A DNA stretch of 64,000 nt from Hyperoodon ampullatus (Eukaryota; Chordata; Mammalia; Artiodactyla; Ziphiidae), in NCBI GenBank assembly GCA_949752795.1, contig OX457058.1, forward strand, positions 152,716,353-152,780,352. The letters are read 5' to 3'. The position numbers and the translations under genes are program-made. The notes beneath the pieces are model-generated. The model was given only the letters and a program-made list of their open reading frames with translations, searched no databases and was not told where the DNA came from. Positions 39,726-51,275 of the stretch are shown here, piece by piece (positions within the stretch are counted from its first letter, which is position 1; every line of letters begins with the position of its first letter).

Positions 39726-40955
39726 TGTGTGTGTTTTTCAGAATTTCAGAGCTAGAACGCACATCAGGTACGATTGCTCTAATTCAGCCTTTCAATTTTA
39801 CAAATGGGGGAACGAAGGCTCAGAAAAGTTGGTTCACTCCTGCAAGTTGCACAGCTAGTCAGAGACAGATAAAAGCCAACATGTCTGGCTTCAAACTAGT
39901 GTCCCTTCCCCCTACCCTCTAGCCCCCTCTGCTCTTGTGGCTTCAGGACCCTGTTGCCTGGCTCAGGTGGTGGAATGTAGAGTAAAGCTAAATACTGACT
40001 TCAGGGCTCCTCTAAAGGGTGCCATGCCTACTGCCCCATACAGCCCACAGCATGACACCAGGGCCTGGGGTGATGGCCAGGAGGGTCGTACTCCCCAAAC
40101 CACAAGAGTTCCTCCTTCCAGTGGCTGGAATGGCTACCCTTGTCCAGAGAGCCCGAATTGGCTGTCTTGAAAACCAGTCTTAGACTAGCAGTTGATTATT
40201 TTTCATAGTTACCCAAGCCTCCCATTAACTTTTCTCAGTCAAGACAACAGCAGAAGGCATGAGTAGCCTGAACCCATGGAGACCCCTTTTCTGCTCATTG
40301 GAAGGTCTTTTCATGGTACAAAGAGGTTAGATCCTGTGAAGGAATGCCTCTTTAATGTCTCTCTGTCTCTTCCCTTTCTGTTTACCCAACTTCCTCTTAA
40401 ATTCTATATTCTATTTCCTCCCTGACTGTAGGCAGCTAGGACTGAGAAGACTGGTGCCCACCGCTGGCCCAGGGCCGTTCCAACCTGCTGATTTGAGGAG
40501 GAGTCTGGGATCCTTCACCTTTCTCTCTGGATTGATTGTACTTGGAGCTCTAGCGACAGAAGTAGCAGCTCTGCCGCCTGGTGGACATAAGAGGCAGAGC
40601 ACCCTTCTTCAATTCCAGAAGCAGCATCACGGCTAGGGGAAGAGATTTTCTTTGTTCACTGATGGAAATAGCAAAACTTGGCAGGAAAAAAATCCCAGTT
40701 TTTTCTCTCTTTAGTTTAGTTCTGAGGATCTGATTGATTTGGATGCAGAAAACACTTCTGTTGTTTCTCTCGCCTGGACTGCTTTTTTTCCTTCTGCCAA
40801 GTTTTGTTATCTCCATCAGAGTGAACAAGGTTTCCTTGCCCCTTCTCTCAACCCCTATTTCAAATTCCATCTCCTTCATAACAACTTTTCTGACTCCTCT
40901 CCTGTATATCTTATGAAATACAGCTGTGCACAGACCCAGCACACAGAGCACAGCT
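39726..40955. other. Intergenic DNA
   Basis: A MIR-like (-) piece lies near 39770-39920. No gene is supported. The stretch 40430-40660 looks unique and holds a CTCF-like site. Confidence 0.45.
40571..40585 (-). promoter_or_regulatory. CTCF-like motif
   Basis: The minus strand reads TCCACCAGGCGGCAG, which fits the CTCF core CCACNAGGNGGCAG. Judged by eye only. Confidence 0.5.
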
Positions 40956-40969
40956 TACGTGCTGTCTTT

Positions 40970-41314
40970 TTTTTTTTTAATTTATTTATTTTTGGCTGTG
41001 TCGGGTCTTTGTTGCTGTGCGCGGGCTTTCTCTAGTTGCGGCGAGCGTGGGCTACTCTTCATTGCGGTGCACGGGCTTCTCACTGCGGTGGCTTCTGTTG
41101 TTGCAGAGCACGGGCTCTAGGCACACGGGCTTCAGTAGTTGTGGCACGTGGGCTCAGTAGTTGTGGCTCACGGGCTCTAGTGCACAGGCTCAGTAGTTGT
41201 GGTTCACGGGCTTAGTTGCTCCGCAGCATGTGGGATCTTCCCGGACCAGGGCTTGAACCCGTGTCCCCTGCATTGGCAGGCAGATTCTTAACCACCACAC
41301 CACCAGGGAAGTCC
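40970..41314 (-). mobile_element. Long CHR-class SINE (C type)
   Basis: T-tail, GGCTGTGTCGGGTC and the full body. A 14-base TSD TACGTGCTGTCTTT, with one change in the right copy, occurs at 40956-40969 and 41315-41328. Confidence 0.95.
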
Positions 41315-41724
41315 TACATGCTGTCTTTACTGTTGTTTCCTTGAGAGTTGAGGCCAGGTCCTGGGTGTCTTTTGTGTTCATAGATGCCCAGCACAGGGCT
41401 GGGGACAAAACCTGCTCTCAAGCCCTTGCTGATTAATTGATTGATTACTTGATTAATTTCTCCAGCAGCAACTCCAAGCCTTTGCTTTGATAAACCTTTC
41501 TCTCAGTTCTTTGGAAATCTAGATAATGATCTAATCAAAGACAGCCTTGCACAATAAGTAGTTTCACAAAGCAGTTTCACAAGAGAACACCACCACCACC
41601 CAGAGAGGGATGAGGAAGTGTGGGCTCTCCGAAGATGAGGAGGGTGGTGACATAGGAAAGTCAGAGGACAAAGAACTAGGAGAGGGGAGGCCTCTGCTCC
41701 TGGGATCGGAGAGGCAGCACACCC

Positions 41725-41915
41725 TCTAGACCTGGGTTTCTGTCCAGACCCCACCACTTGCTGTGTGGCCTTAGGCAAGTTTACTGTGTTCTCTGTGCCT
41801 CAGTTTTCTCATCTGTAAAAAGAACTACTCATCTCCTAGTGATATGAGGAGGATAAATCGAGCTGATATATGCAGAGTGCAAGAACAGTGCCTGGCACAT
41901 AGTAAGTGAAATATA
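41725..41915 (+). repeat. MIR SINE remnant
   Basis: CTCAGTTTTCTCATCTGTAA core and ACAGTGCCTGGCACATAGTA tail. Confidence 0.9.
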
Positions 41916-42019
41916 GCAGTTTGTCGATCTGTTTTCCAACGTAGCTGTTTTATAAATGGAATGGGGGAAGGTTATAAGATCTCTTTGCTCCCTTCTGCAC
42001 CGACCTTCCTGGGCAGTGC

Positions 42020-42215
42020 ATGAGCTATGTGGTCATGCAGGTCTGGGTGGATTCCTGTCTCTGTTTCTAGTTGTTTGACCTTGGGCAGATCACTCTACTT
42101 CTTGGAGCCTCAGTTTTCTCATCTGTGAAGTGAGGATAATTGTGTCTACTTCCAAAGACTGCGGGTACATTACCTGATTATAAAAAGCCTGGCATATCAG
42201 GAGTTTAATAAACAG
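42020..42215 (+). repeat. MIR SINE remnant
   Basis: GACCTTGGGCAGATCACTCT and CTCAGTTTTCTCATCTGTGA match the MIR core. Confidence 0.88.
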
Positions 42216-42218
42216 AAA

Positions 42219-42306
42219 CAATAATAATATAGTTATTATATATAATATAATAATTATAATAATATATAATAATAATATATATAATATAATATAGTTATTA
42301 TTATCT
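42219..42306. repeat. AT-rich low-complexity tract
   Basis: Irregular AAT/AT repeats at the 3' end of the preceding MIR. Confidence 0.92.
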
Positions 42307-43499
42307 ATGAGAGGAGCCACATCTAAAGGAGAATAGAGTCTCCAAAATCTTTGAGGTTTCAAGAAAGATTGAACGTACTGAGTAGCAGTGAGCCCAGCTC
42401 AACTCCTGCAGCTGGGGGTTGGGAAGGTAGGCCCTGGGTCTGGGCCAGGACTGGATGTCACAACATCTGAAGAAACCAGGAATGGTTTGGCTTGTGTATC
42501 GGCTCTAGGGACATATCCTGCCTGAGGACTGCGCTGAGGGTGTGGACCTAGTCGGGCCAGGTGCCAGCAGCGGGGGACCCGTCCTTCCCACGAGGTGGGA
42601 CTTTAGTAAAAGAGGGCTTGGGCAGGGTGGGCCTTGGAAACTTGTTGTTGTTGAGTGTGTGTGTGTGTGTCTGTGAGAGAGAGAGAGAATGGCCCAGAGA
42701 CATCCTGTCCTGGAACTGGCCTCCCAGGCCTGGCACGTCCGCCCTCATGGCAGAACTTGCCTGCACAGCTCCTCAAAGCTGCCATTCCCAGCCCTGACCC
42801 AGGACATCCCAGAGTGATTGCCCCTAATTATCCGAGGGACCGAGGGATGTGGGGAAGGAGGGTTGTCATAGTCTTACAGCCAAGATAACCTTAATTCCCT
42901 TCAGCTGCATAGATGGAAAAGTACTAAACGGCACATACAAATGCTGTGATGCAGTCCTTTGGGTTCTTTTAGAAGGGCGAAGGAGGGTTGCAAAATCCAA
43001 CAATGATAGAGTGTTGCAATCCCAAACATGTCGGGAATCACTCTTATGGTCCTCACCCTTGACGGCTCTCGTCCCCTGTGACCCACAAGGAGTTGTGCGC
43101 CCTGACTGGCTGGGGTCTACACTAAGTAAGTTGTCGTTCTGGGATCCCAGATGGTCTTAGGAGCTCTTTGGGGATCACAGAGGAATCTGTGAGCCTCATT
43201 CCAAACTCATGTTTCCAGTCATGGCAACGGGGGGTGGGAGCACCCAATGACTAGTACCTGGAGCAGAACTGAAGCGTGGCTTGTGAAGAGTCACGAAGGT
43301 GCTAATATTGGTTGTCTCTGGGGAGAAAGGAATGTGTTTTTTTCTCTTTGCTTGTTTGTACTCTATGATTTTTTCGTTTTTGGCGAGCACACAGATTGCT
43401 TCTGTAATAAAAATGTTTTTTAAATGTCCCCAGCAGAACAGTATGTTTGTTTTTTTAATAGGTGACAACAATAAATGGAAAGGCTCAGAACTCAGGCAC

Positions 43500-43930
43500 C
43501 TCCTGATTTTTTTCTTCCACCCCTGCTTTCCAAAAGAAATAGATGCTCCTGGTGAAACTTTTGAAAATTCAGATAATCAAAATAAAGAAAATAAAAATCA
43601 CCTGTAATCCCATTACAGAGGTAACCACTGCCAAAAGTTTTGATTCTCCCTTTCCAATATACAGTTTAGTTTTATACTTTTTAATTTATACATTGTAGTT
43701 TTCATGAACATAACACCAGGCCAGAATACTGTTTTATAATCTTGTTTTTCTATACCATAGATCATGAACACAGACAATTTTTTCTACGTGATCACTTTAA
43801 TAGCTAGTCACATAGAATTCTAAACATCCAACAATTTAACCAATCCTGTATTCTTGGACCTTTGGGTTGTTTCTAAATTTTTTGCTATTATAGACAAGGA
43901 TGCAAATATCTTTGTGGCTAAATTTTTGTG
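43500..43930 (-). repeat. Old L1/HAL1-like remnant (tentative)
   Basis: Text such as TTTGGGTTGTTTCTAAATTT and TGCTATTATAGACAAGGATG is typical of decayed L1-class 3' regions. Non-coding. Confidence 0.55.
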
Positions 43931-43999
43931 TACGTCTGAGATTAGTTCGTTCGAGCTGGGCCTGGGGGTACTCCTTTTTAAGGCTTTTGAAACATAGCT

Positions 44000-44235
44000 G
44001 TGCAGTCAGTACACTGTTACATAGGACAAGTGGGAAGGGAGTATCGGCTCAACCAGTTTCTAGCTGTGCAATCTTGAGGAAATGACTTTCCTTCTCTGCA
44101 CTTCAATTTCCTCAAATGTAAAACTGGAATGACAGTAGCTATGGAATGAGATTGTTGTGAGGATTGAATGAAAAAAAAGAGCGTCAAGTGGTGCCTGGCA
44201 CAGCACAGGACGAGCCCTCAATAAATGGTGATTGT
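44000..44235 (+). repeat. MIR SINE remnant
   Basis: TTTCTAGCTGTGCAATCTTG, CTTCAATTTCCTCAAATGTA and GTGCCTGGCACAGCACAGGA follow the MIR order. Confidence 0.85.
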
Positions 44236-44704
44236 TTCTGATTTATGGATTGTCTTTTCTTCAGGGGAAGAAGTTGTCTTGAGGTTGAGGTCTGGTTGCC
44301 TGGGAAAGTTGCGGGGAGAACTCGAGCATGTGTACATGGTGAAGGGGGAAGATGTTGGGGAATGGAAGGCAGAAGTGGACAAGTGATAGAGAAGAAGCTG
44401 ATGGGGGGTAGGCTGAGGAAAGTTTAGCAGAGAGGAGTGTGGGCGTGGGGGAGAATGGGAACCCAACGGACATGGGTGAGATGTCCACATGGGCCATTTG
44501 GAGCAGGGACCCTCGGAAACAGAGCCAGGTGCCAGTCCCTGTGTGGCCTGGGAGGCCACCTCTAAAAGATCTGAGATAGAGCCTGTGTCCTTTGGTCCCT
44601 GGTCCCACGAGGCCGCTTTCTGCCTTCCTCTCAGTCCCACGTTGCATTACTCCAAGCCAGTCTTCTTTCAGTTCCTTGAGTGCGCCATGTTCCTCCCTGT
44701 TGGG

Positions 44705-45060
44705 TGAACTTTGTGCATTCTGTTTCCCCTGCCACAAATGCCCACTCTTGCTGGCTAATTCCTAGGCACCCTTCAGATCTCAAGCTTAAAGCTCACTTCC
44801 TCACAGAGGCTTTCCCCAGCCATTTGGTATGAACCAGCTCCCTTCCTCCCGTTATTCTCTCATGGCCTTCTGTGCCCTCATAGCATTGCCAAAGTTTGTA
44901 GTTATGTGTGTTTGTGATTATTCACTCTTGGTGTCTTCACTGGGCTGAAAGCTCCATGAGGGCAGGAACAGGGTCTGTTTTTTGCTTACTCTTGTACCCC
45001 TGATGCCCAGCACATAGTAGACACTCAACAAACAGTTATTGAAAGGGAAGAAGAATAAGA
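44705..45060 (+). repeat. L2 LINE 3' remnant
   Basis: TCACTTCCTCACAGAGGCTT, CCATGAGGGCAGGAACAGGG and GCCCAGCACATAGTAGACAC are in the L2 3' order. Confidence 0.82.
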
Positions 45061-45490
45061 CAGTTCATCTGTGACCTGTAAAATGCCTTTACATCCCCTT
45101 CTGTGGCTTCAATCCCATCCTAATTGATGCTGGCTGGTTGGCTGAAGGAACAGGAGATTTGGGGGCTGCGAGGAGTGCCTTAGCCAGCTGCTCTCCCATC
45201 CTTCTCTCCCTTGAGGAAGCAGGCTTCCCTTTCTAAGACTAGAAACTTTAAACCAGTGCTTCTCAAACTTAAAGGTGTATATAAATTACCTGGGGATCTT
45301 CTCAACATGCAAATTCTGATTCTGGGTGGCTAGGGTCCACCTTAGGGTCAGGTCCAAGACTCTGCATCTCTAACAAGCTCCCGGGTCAAACCCATGTTGG
45401 TCCCAGGGCCACTCTGAGCAGCAAGGCTTTCAGTCTACAGCCTCTTTCTGTTTAACACACCACCGATTCCCACGCCTAAGTTTGAGTCGC

Positions 45491-45508
45491 TGCGCCCTCT
45501 GCCGGCCA
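45491..45508 (-). promoter_or_regulatory. CTCF-like motif
   Basis: The minus strand reads TGGCCGGCAGAGGGCGCA, close to the long CTCF consensus with AGAGGGCGC in the core. Confidence 0.5.
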
Positions 45509-45656
45509 CTGAGGGGCATGGCAATCATTGACCAAGTATTAGATAAAGACTGCACGCATGAATTTTAAAACTCATGCAAAATTCTTGGGGAACAAGATCC
45601 TCTCCTAAAAGCAGATGGGCACACAGATTCCAATAGCATTAGGAAAATGTACTCTT

Positions 45657-45980
45657 TTTTTTTTTAACATCTTTATTGGGGTATAATTGCTTTACAGTGT
45701 TGTGTTAGTTTCTGCCATGTAACAAAGTGAATCAGCTATACGTATACATATATCCCCATATCCCCTCCCTCTCGCATCTCCCTCCCACCCTCCCTATCCC
45801 ACCCCTCTAGGTGGTCACAAAGCACCGAGCTGATCTCCCTGTGCTATGCGGCTGCTTCCCACTAGCTATCTATTTTACATTTGGTAGTGTATATATGTCC
45901 ATGCCACTCTCTCACTTTGTCCCAGTTTACCCTTCCCCCTCCCCGTGTCCTCAAGTGCATTCTCTACGTCTGCCGTCTTT
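45657..45980 (-). mobile_element. 5'-truncated cetartiodactyl L1 3' end
   Basis: T-tail, then AACATCTTTATTGGGGTATA and pyrimidine-rich text typical of recent L1 3' UTRs. A perfect 15-base TSD GGAAAATGTACTCTT (45642-45656, 45981-45995) shows it inserted already truncated to about 324 bases. It has no coding capacity. Confidence 0.92.
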
Positions 45981-46009
45981 GGAAAATGTACTCTTAAGAA
46001 TACACTCTG

Positions 46010-46222
46010 GGGCTTCCCTGGTGGCGCAGTGGTTGAGAGTCCGCCTGCCAATGCAGGGGACACGGGTTCGTGCCCCGGTCCGGGAAGATCCCACATGCCG
46101 CGGAGCAGCTGGGCCCGTGAGCCATGGCCGCTGAGCCTGCGCGTCCGGAGCCTGTGCTCCGCAACGGGAGAGGCCACAATAGTGAGAGACCCGCGTACCG
46201 CAAAAAAAAAAAAAAAAAAAAA
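46010..46222 (+). mobile_element. Short CHR-class SINE (D type)
   Basis: Full D body in sense, from GGGCTTCCCTGGTGGCGCAG to CGTACCGC plus A-tail. A perfect 14-base TSD AAGAATACACTCTG occurs at 45996-46009 and 46223-46236. Confidence 0.96.
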
Positions 46223-46238
46223 AAGAATACACTCTGTA

Positions 46239-46337
46239 GGGACTTCCCTGGCGGTCCAGTGGTTAAGACTCTGTGCTTCCACTTCAGGGGGCCTGGGTTC
46301 GATGCATGTCACATGGCCAAAAAAAAAAAAAAAAACC
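46239..46337 (+). mobile_element. Very short CHR-class SINE (M type, about 100 bases)
   Basis: The tRNA-like head GGACTTCCCTGGCGGTCCAG runs to GGGTTCGATGCATG and then almost at once into an A-tail. The TSD CACTCTGTA (46230-46238, 46338-46346) overlaps the right TSD of the neighbouring D SINE. Confidence 0.9.
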
Positions 46338-46741
46338 CACTCTGTAAAGGATCCCAGCCATGCTGAGGCAAAGAAACTCCCAGAACTGAAGGATGTTAAG
46401 ACTGGGGGAGCCCATCTCTGCAGCGATTTTCTTCTTTTGCCACTGTTGGCTTTTCCCACTCTTGTTTTTTTTTTTCTTCATCAGGGCTGCATTATGACTT
46501 TCGTGGGCCCTGGGCACTTTGAAGTCCCCTTTCTCTATAAAAATTAATTAAAAATTTCATTTTATGACTGTATTGTTATAAAGATGAATAGTCGGAGGAA
46601 GATGAATATATAATATATTGTCCTTTTGGAAATAAAAGTTAATTTTTTTCTTCCGATTTTTAGACGAAATTAAAACATTTTCGTGGATTTCTAAAAGTAT
46701 CATGGGTCCCTAGGCCAGTCCTCTTGTATCCGCCCTGTTCT

Positions 46742-46757
46742 CCACGAGGTGGCAGAG
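46742..46757 (+). promoter_or_regulatory. CTCF-like motif
   Basis: CCACGAGGTGGCAGAG fits the CTCF core CCACNAGGNGGCAG in full. Confidence 0.5.
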
Positions 46758-47210
46758 AGCGCATTCTTAATGCTATCTGAATCTGTGTACCCACCTGCTT
46801 TTAGTGGAAGATCTTGTTCCCCAAGAATTTTGTGTGTTTTAAAATTCTTGTATGCTGTCTCTCTACTTACGCCCAAGACTGTACTAGATGCTTTGAGGGC
46901 CATTGTGCTGTTCAAGTAGGTGACCAGATTGAACATGTTAAATGACTTAGACATATAATATGTGGAGTGTGTACAATGTGCTAAGCGCCTTAAGCATATC
47001 TCTCAAGTTTCAGAACAGCTACTATCCACGTTGTACCCAGGAGAGCACCAGAGGTGAGAAGGAGACATCATTTTCTCACGTCCCAGGTGAGTAGTTGGCA
47101 GATCTGGGATTTGAACCCCAGGTCTGTCTGATCCTCTCCACAGGCTGTGACAGGATATCCAGTGAGGTACCTGCTTGGATATATATTCCCAAATGTATGT
47201 TACACTATCA

Positions 47211-47229
47211 GGGCCACCAGGGGGCAAGA
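47211..47229 (+). promoter_or_regulatory. Strong CTCF-like motif
   Basis: GGCCACCAGGGGGCAAG (47212-47228) is nearly the textbook CTCF consensus and the best match in the window. Confidence 0.6.
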
Positions 47230-47796
47230 TGTCAGGGAGGGCTGGAGAGTCTTAGGGAGGAGGGAGACTGAAGGCCGGCTTTGGAGCAACAGTCATTGCA
47301 GAGATGAAATGGCAGGGAAAGGCATGTGAGGTCACAGAGGTGTGGAGGTGGGCCCCTGGTTCAGGGAGGGCCATGAGGAGACTTCCCAAGTGGGAGGGAA
47401 CTCAAGGTTAGGAAGCAGAGGGCGACGAGGCAGGGTGTGGCTATAGGGGGTGAGGAATTTGGGCCCAGTCTAACATTCAGTGGGAGGTTCTTTGTTCCCT
47501 TGAGTCCTAAAATTTAGTCTTGAATTATCAATAACCTAGCAAAGTTTTATCTATCCTCCCTGTCTCAGTTCCTCATCTGTCAAATGGGAGTTATGAAGCT
47601 TGCCCTACCCTCTGAGATGTCAGGAAGTTCAAATGACTGTCAACCCCACAAGGATGGGGAGCCTGTGTCTGATTCAGGCTGTATCCCCCGGAGGCTGGGT
47701 GCTCAGCAAACATCTGGTGAAGGAATGGGCATGGTATCCCACAAATCCCTTGAAAAGCAGCGGCAGGAGACAGTGTGGCTGGAGAAAGCACCCGGA

Positions 47797-47813
47797 GCCA
47801 GAAGAGGGCGCGC
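47797..47813 (+). promoter_or_regulatory. CTCF-like motif
   Basis: GCCAGAAGAGGGCGCGC matches the CTCF core and its GGGCGC extension. Confidence 0.45.
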
Positions 47814-48084
47814 TTCTGTGAGACAAAGTTTGATATAAGAAATCACCAGAATCTTTTTGCAGGATTGCGGATTGAGAATTTGCAACCCTAGGCTTTACTT
47901 TTAGCTTTAGGATGTAGGAGGTCAAGTCATTCCATTCTAAATTCTTATATCTAAACCTACCTTAACTCTAGTATCCTAACTAGGAAAAAAGGCTAAAATG
48001 TAGTTTATCTTCTCTATTTCATGTTCTCTTAACACTTTAGGCACTTAGTACAGATGTAATATTATTTTGGGGGGGGAGCTTAAA

Positions 48085-48245
48085 ACAGCAACCAATCTAT
48101 TATATCTCATGACTTTGTGGGTCAGGAATTAAGACAGGAATTGGCTGGGAAATTCTTCTGCTCAATATGGCAAAGACTGATGTCCTCCGTGGTATTTAGC
48201 TGGGGGAGGGGCTGGTCTGGAGGGTCTGAGATGGCTTCACTCACA
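48085..48245 (-). repeat. Old LTR-like remnant (MaLR-type, tentative)
   Basis: CTTAAAACAGCAACCAATCT and GACTTTGTGGGTCAGGAATT resemble the repeat at 36640. Decayed and non-coding. Confidence 0.45.
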
Positions 48246-48438
48246 TGACCAGATGCCATTTAACATTTTGTGTGATTATTTGATTAATAACTGTCTCCCT
48301 CACTAGTCCAGAAGCTACCAAAGGACCGGAACTGTGTTTGTTTTTGTCTATCATTTTATCCCTAGTGGCTAGCGCAGCGCCTGGCCCACTGAGGCTTAGT
48401 AAATAGTATTTGTTAAATGAATCAATGATGCAATTCTT

Positions 48439-48551
48439 TTTTTTTTTTTTTTGGCGTGCTGCACGTCTTGCGGTCCCCGACCAGGGATCCAACCTGGGGC
48501 CCTGGCAGTGAGAGCGCCAAGTCCTAACCACTGGACTGTCAGGGAATTCCC
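48439..48551 (-). mobile_element. Very short CHR-class SINE (M type)
   Basis: T-tail and then almost only the head (GACCAGGGATCCAACCTGGG to CAGGGAATTCCC). A 15-base TSD AATGATGCAATTCTT, with one change on the right, occurs at 48424-48438 and 48552-48566. Confidence 0.93.
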
Positions 48552-49985
48552 AATGATGTAATTCTTATATAACAAGTGTCAGGATCCTCAGAAAAAAGGC
48601 ATAGATAGGAGTTAATGACGATGATGATAGTAGCTCAGTAAGTGCCAGGACTGAGCTAAATACTGTGCAACCTGGCTGATCGGCATTATTTATTTACCCC
48701 CATTTTACAGATGAGGAGCTGAGGCAGCCCTGATACGACTTCAAAGGGCAATGCAAGAGAAGCACCTTTTACGTCCCAAATCAGAGGATCTGGGGTAAAC
48801 TCAGGAGCCCTGGAGGCCAAGCAAGTTATTAAAATGAGTCATTTGAGAGATAAAAACCTGATGAAATGGCAAAAGCCTGGAAGGTATGTTTTCAAATTAG
48901 TCACAAACAATGTTCCGGAGTCCTGCCTCTACATTATCCAAATAAACCATCCGCAATGATGAGGTGAAGATTCACTTGGATGTCTGTCACCACATTCACT
49001 TACACTGTTCCTCAAAATCCACATAATTGTTTCTTCTTCATCCTGGGTTTATTTATTTTTGATGCTTCTGCACAGCTGGACTGTTCTGCCAACATGTTGT
49101 AATGCTTCCTTCGTTTCATCAAAAAACAGGCTGGCCTGTCGTCATGAGAGTAGCATCCCAAAGCCAACGTGGGTTAGTAATAGTGCCCTTGATTGAAGTT
49201 GCCTGCGGGGTCAGAGTATTAGCATATTATCTGATACCCAGGCTTCTTGTGGGCTCTGCCTTGCATGAAGGGCTCTTCTAGATCGTGTTACTGTGATAGG
49301 GGAATACCCAGGGTGCCAGGAAATTCCTGCCTGGGCAGGGAGCTGACTTCCCAGCACCCCAGGGATTCCAAGCCCAGCCCCCTGCAGCCAATCAACAACG
49401 GAGCTGCCTCAAAATGACAAGCAAAACGAAGCCCAACAAAAGCAGCTGGAACCCAAACAAACAGACTTGGGTGAGGTTGGGAGGGGGGACAGGCCTGGCG
49501 TCATCCAGGCTCTGGGCCAGGCCGTTGTCTTGGCGACGGCCAGTCGGTTTACCAGCGGGCAGCAGAGCCAGTTCTCTGAGGGGGAAGCCCGAAGAGGGGG
49601 CTGTGGTGCCTGGGCGGGGTGCGGTTGGGGGATGGGGAGCTTCTCCAAGTAATAGAAACCCCCAGAGAAGGCACGGGCATTTCCAGAGACTGGTTTCTTC
49701 TCTCAGGAGCCAGGCAGGCTGCCTGGGGGTCAGTGGGCTCAGAGAGGCTGGCCAGCCTGAGAGGGAGGGAAGTGGCCACTGAACTAGCAAAGACGTCTCT
49801 GGAAAGGCTGGAAGGTGGATTTGCAGCTGTGTTAGCTTTCTGGGCAAAACATGAATTGAAGTGGATCACAGAGTTCTATAAAACAAAAACCAAAAACAAT
49901 ACATACACACAGCAGCCAGTGGAGGAGAGGCCTTTGGGAACCTCAGAGGTGGCACATGAAAATGTTTTATGTCCTTCTCCAGGAG

Positions 49986-50039
49986 CTTTTTTTCTTTTCA
50001 TTTTCTTTCTTTCTTTCTTTTTTTTTTTTTTTTTTTTTT
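49986..50039. repeat. Pyrimidine tract (CTTT)n/(T)n
   Basis: CTTT units running into a T-run of about 22; probably the tail of an old retroposon or simple repeat. Confidence 0.9.
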
Positions 50040-50284
50040 CCTGATGACCACAATTCAAGTCATTATCTGGAGAATTGAACAGCATTCAATGAAAACAAAA
50101 TGTTAGAAAACCTCTGTTTTGCAGGGTAGGGCCTAAAAGGTGTTCATGTCCATGACAGCAGGTTACTTTAGGGTAAATAAGAGACTCCCTTTCTGGCTAA
50201 AGTGAGACATTAGTCAAAATAAATGCAATGGAGGAAAGAATCTTGGTACCTTCCTCCAGAAATCTTGCTGCAAAAGTGCTTGTC

Positions 50285-50595
50285 ATACAAAAGGACAAAT
50301 ACTGTATGCTTCCTTCCACATGAGGTTTCTAGAACAGTCACTTCATAGAGACAGAGAGTAGAATGGTGGTAGCCAGGGGCTGTGGGAGGGGAGGATGGGG
50401 AGTTATTGTTTAATGAGGATAGAGTTGCAGTTTGGGAAGAAGAAAAGAGCTCTGGAGATGGGTGGTGGTTGGCGTTTGCCCAATGATGTGCATATACTTA
50501 ATGCCATTGAACTGTACGCTTAAAAATGGTTAAAATGGTAAATTCTATGTTATGCACATTTGCCTATATATATATACATATATATATATTAAAGT
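50285..50595 (+). repeat. L1M-class LINE 3' end
   Basis: AGAGTAGAATGGTGGTAGCC, ACTTAATGCCATTGAACTGT and TAAAAATGGTTAAAATGGTA are the typical order of the old L1M 3' region, ending in an AT microsatellite near 50565. Confidence 0.85.
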
Positions 50596-51275
50596 GTCTG
50601 TCACTTAAAGACTGTCTTCTAGTTGTACCAGGAGACAGTGGTGTTTGCTTGGAGGCTGACCCCCAAGGCGTGTTGGCTCAGCTGTCTAAGCCTCTGCTGT
50701 GTCATCCATTAAGGAAGGATGCCGGTAAGGAAGAATGGACATGAAGGCATTTAGTGAACAGAAATACACCACAAGAACTTGCAATGTGATTAAGATATTA
50801 TTTCAAAATTCATTTTTAATGTATCTAAATGCCAAGGGGCAAGTTGAAAGGGGAAGGGGGGAGCTTTGAGGAAACTAAGGAAAGGATTATATTTGGCAGT
50901 TATAGGAACTGGAAAAAGCCCAAATATTTTATGAGAGTAGAAGAGAATTTTGGGCTCATTCTCAGAGGCCAGAAGGTATGACCAACTTGGGCTGTCACAG
51001 CAATTTAAAATACTTCTCTCTTTTGCTCTGCCTAAATTGAGAAACCATTTAAGCCCACCCATCAGGAGGAAATGAAATGAAATGAAACAATGTCAAAACA
51101 TCACCTCTCAAATTTCATGAAGGGAAATGGTACAGTTACAACACAATGCTGGGTCAAAGTTTATGGGATCTCGAACACAAATGCATAGTGGAACTCAGGT
51201 TACCATCAGAGTCCCATTAACTGTCAACAATCTATTCAAAGCAACTTTTTTTCCCCCGTTTTAAAGATATACACC

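Larger units (their letters stand above)
41329..45641. other. Intergenic DNA with MIR, L2 and L1 remnants
   Basis: No gene recognised. Listed separately: three MIRs, an AT-rich tract, an L2 and an old L1-like stretch. The rest, including 42310-43300 (with a short TG run near 42655), looks unique. Confidence 0.45.
46347..48423. other. Intergenic DNA holding three CTCF-like motifs
   Basis: A MIR (-) lies near 46940-47125 and a MIR (+) piece near 47540-47640. No gene is supported. An LTR-like remnant is listed at 48085. Confidence 0.5.
48567..51263. other. Intergenic DNA with MIR, L1 and low-complexity tracts
   Basis: A MIR (-) lies near 48600-48740. 48880-49300 is unique-looking and AT-rich. 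An X-box-like GTTGTCTTGGCGAC lies at 49524-49537 in a GC-rich patch. No gene is supported. Confidence 0.45.

Noticed and set aside
40355..40660. Possible noncoding RNA exon after a pyrimidine-rich CTGTAG
   Set aside because: An acceptor-like site alone is weak evidence. No matching donor or conserved product can be shown without RNA data.
45951..46547. Open frames of 70-200 codons that recur at many loci with similar peptides
   Set aside because: They are translations of the CHR SINE body, which is open in several frames on both strands; there is no sign of coding selection.
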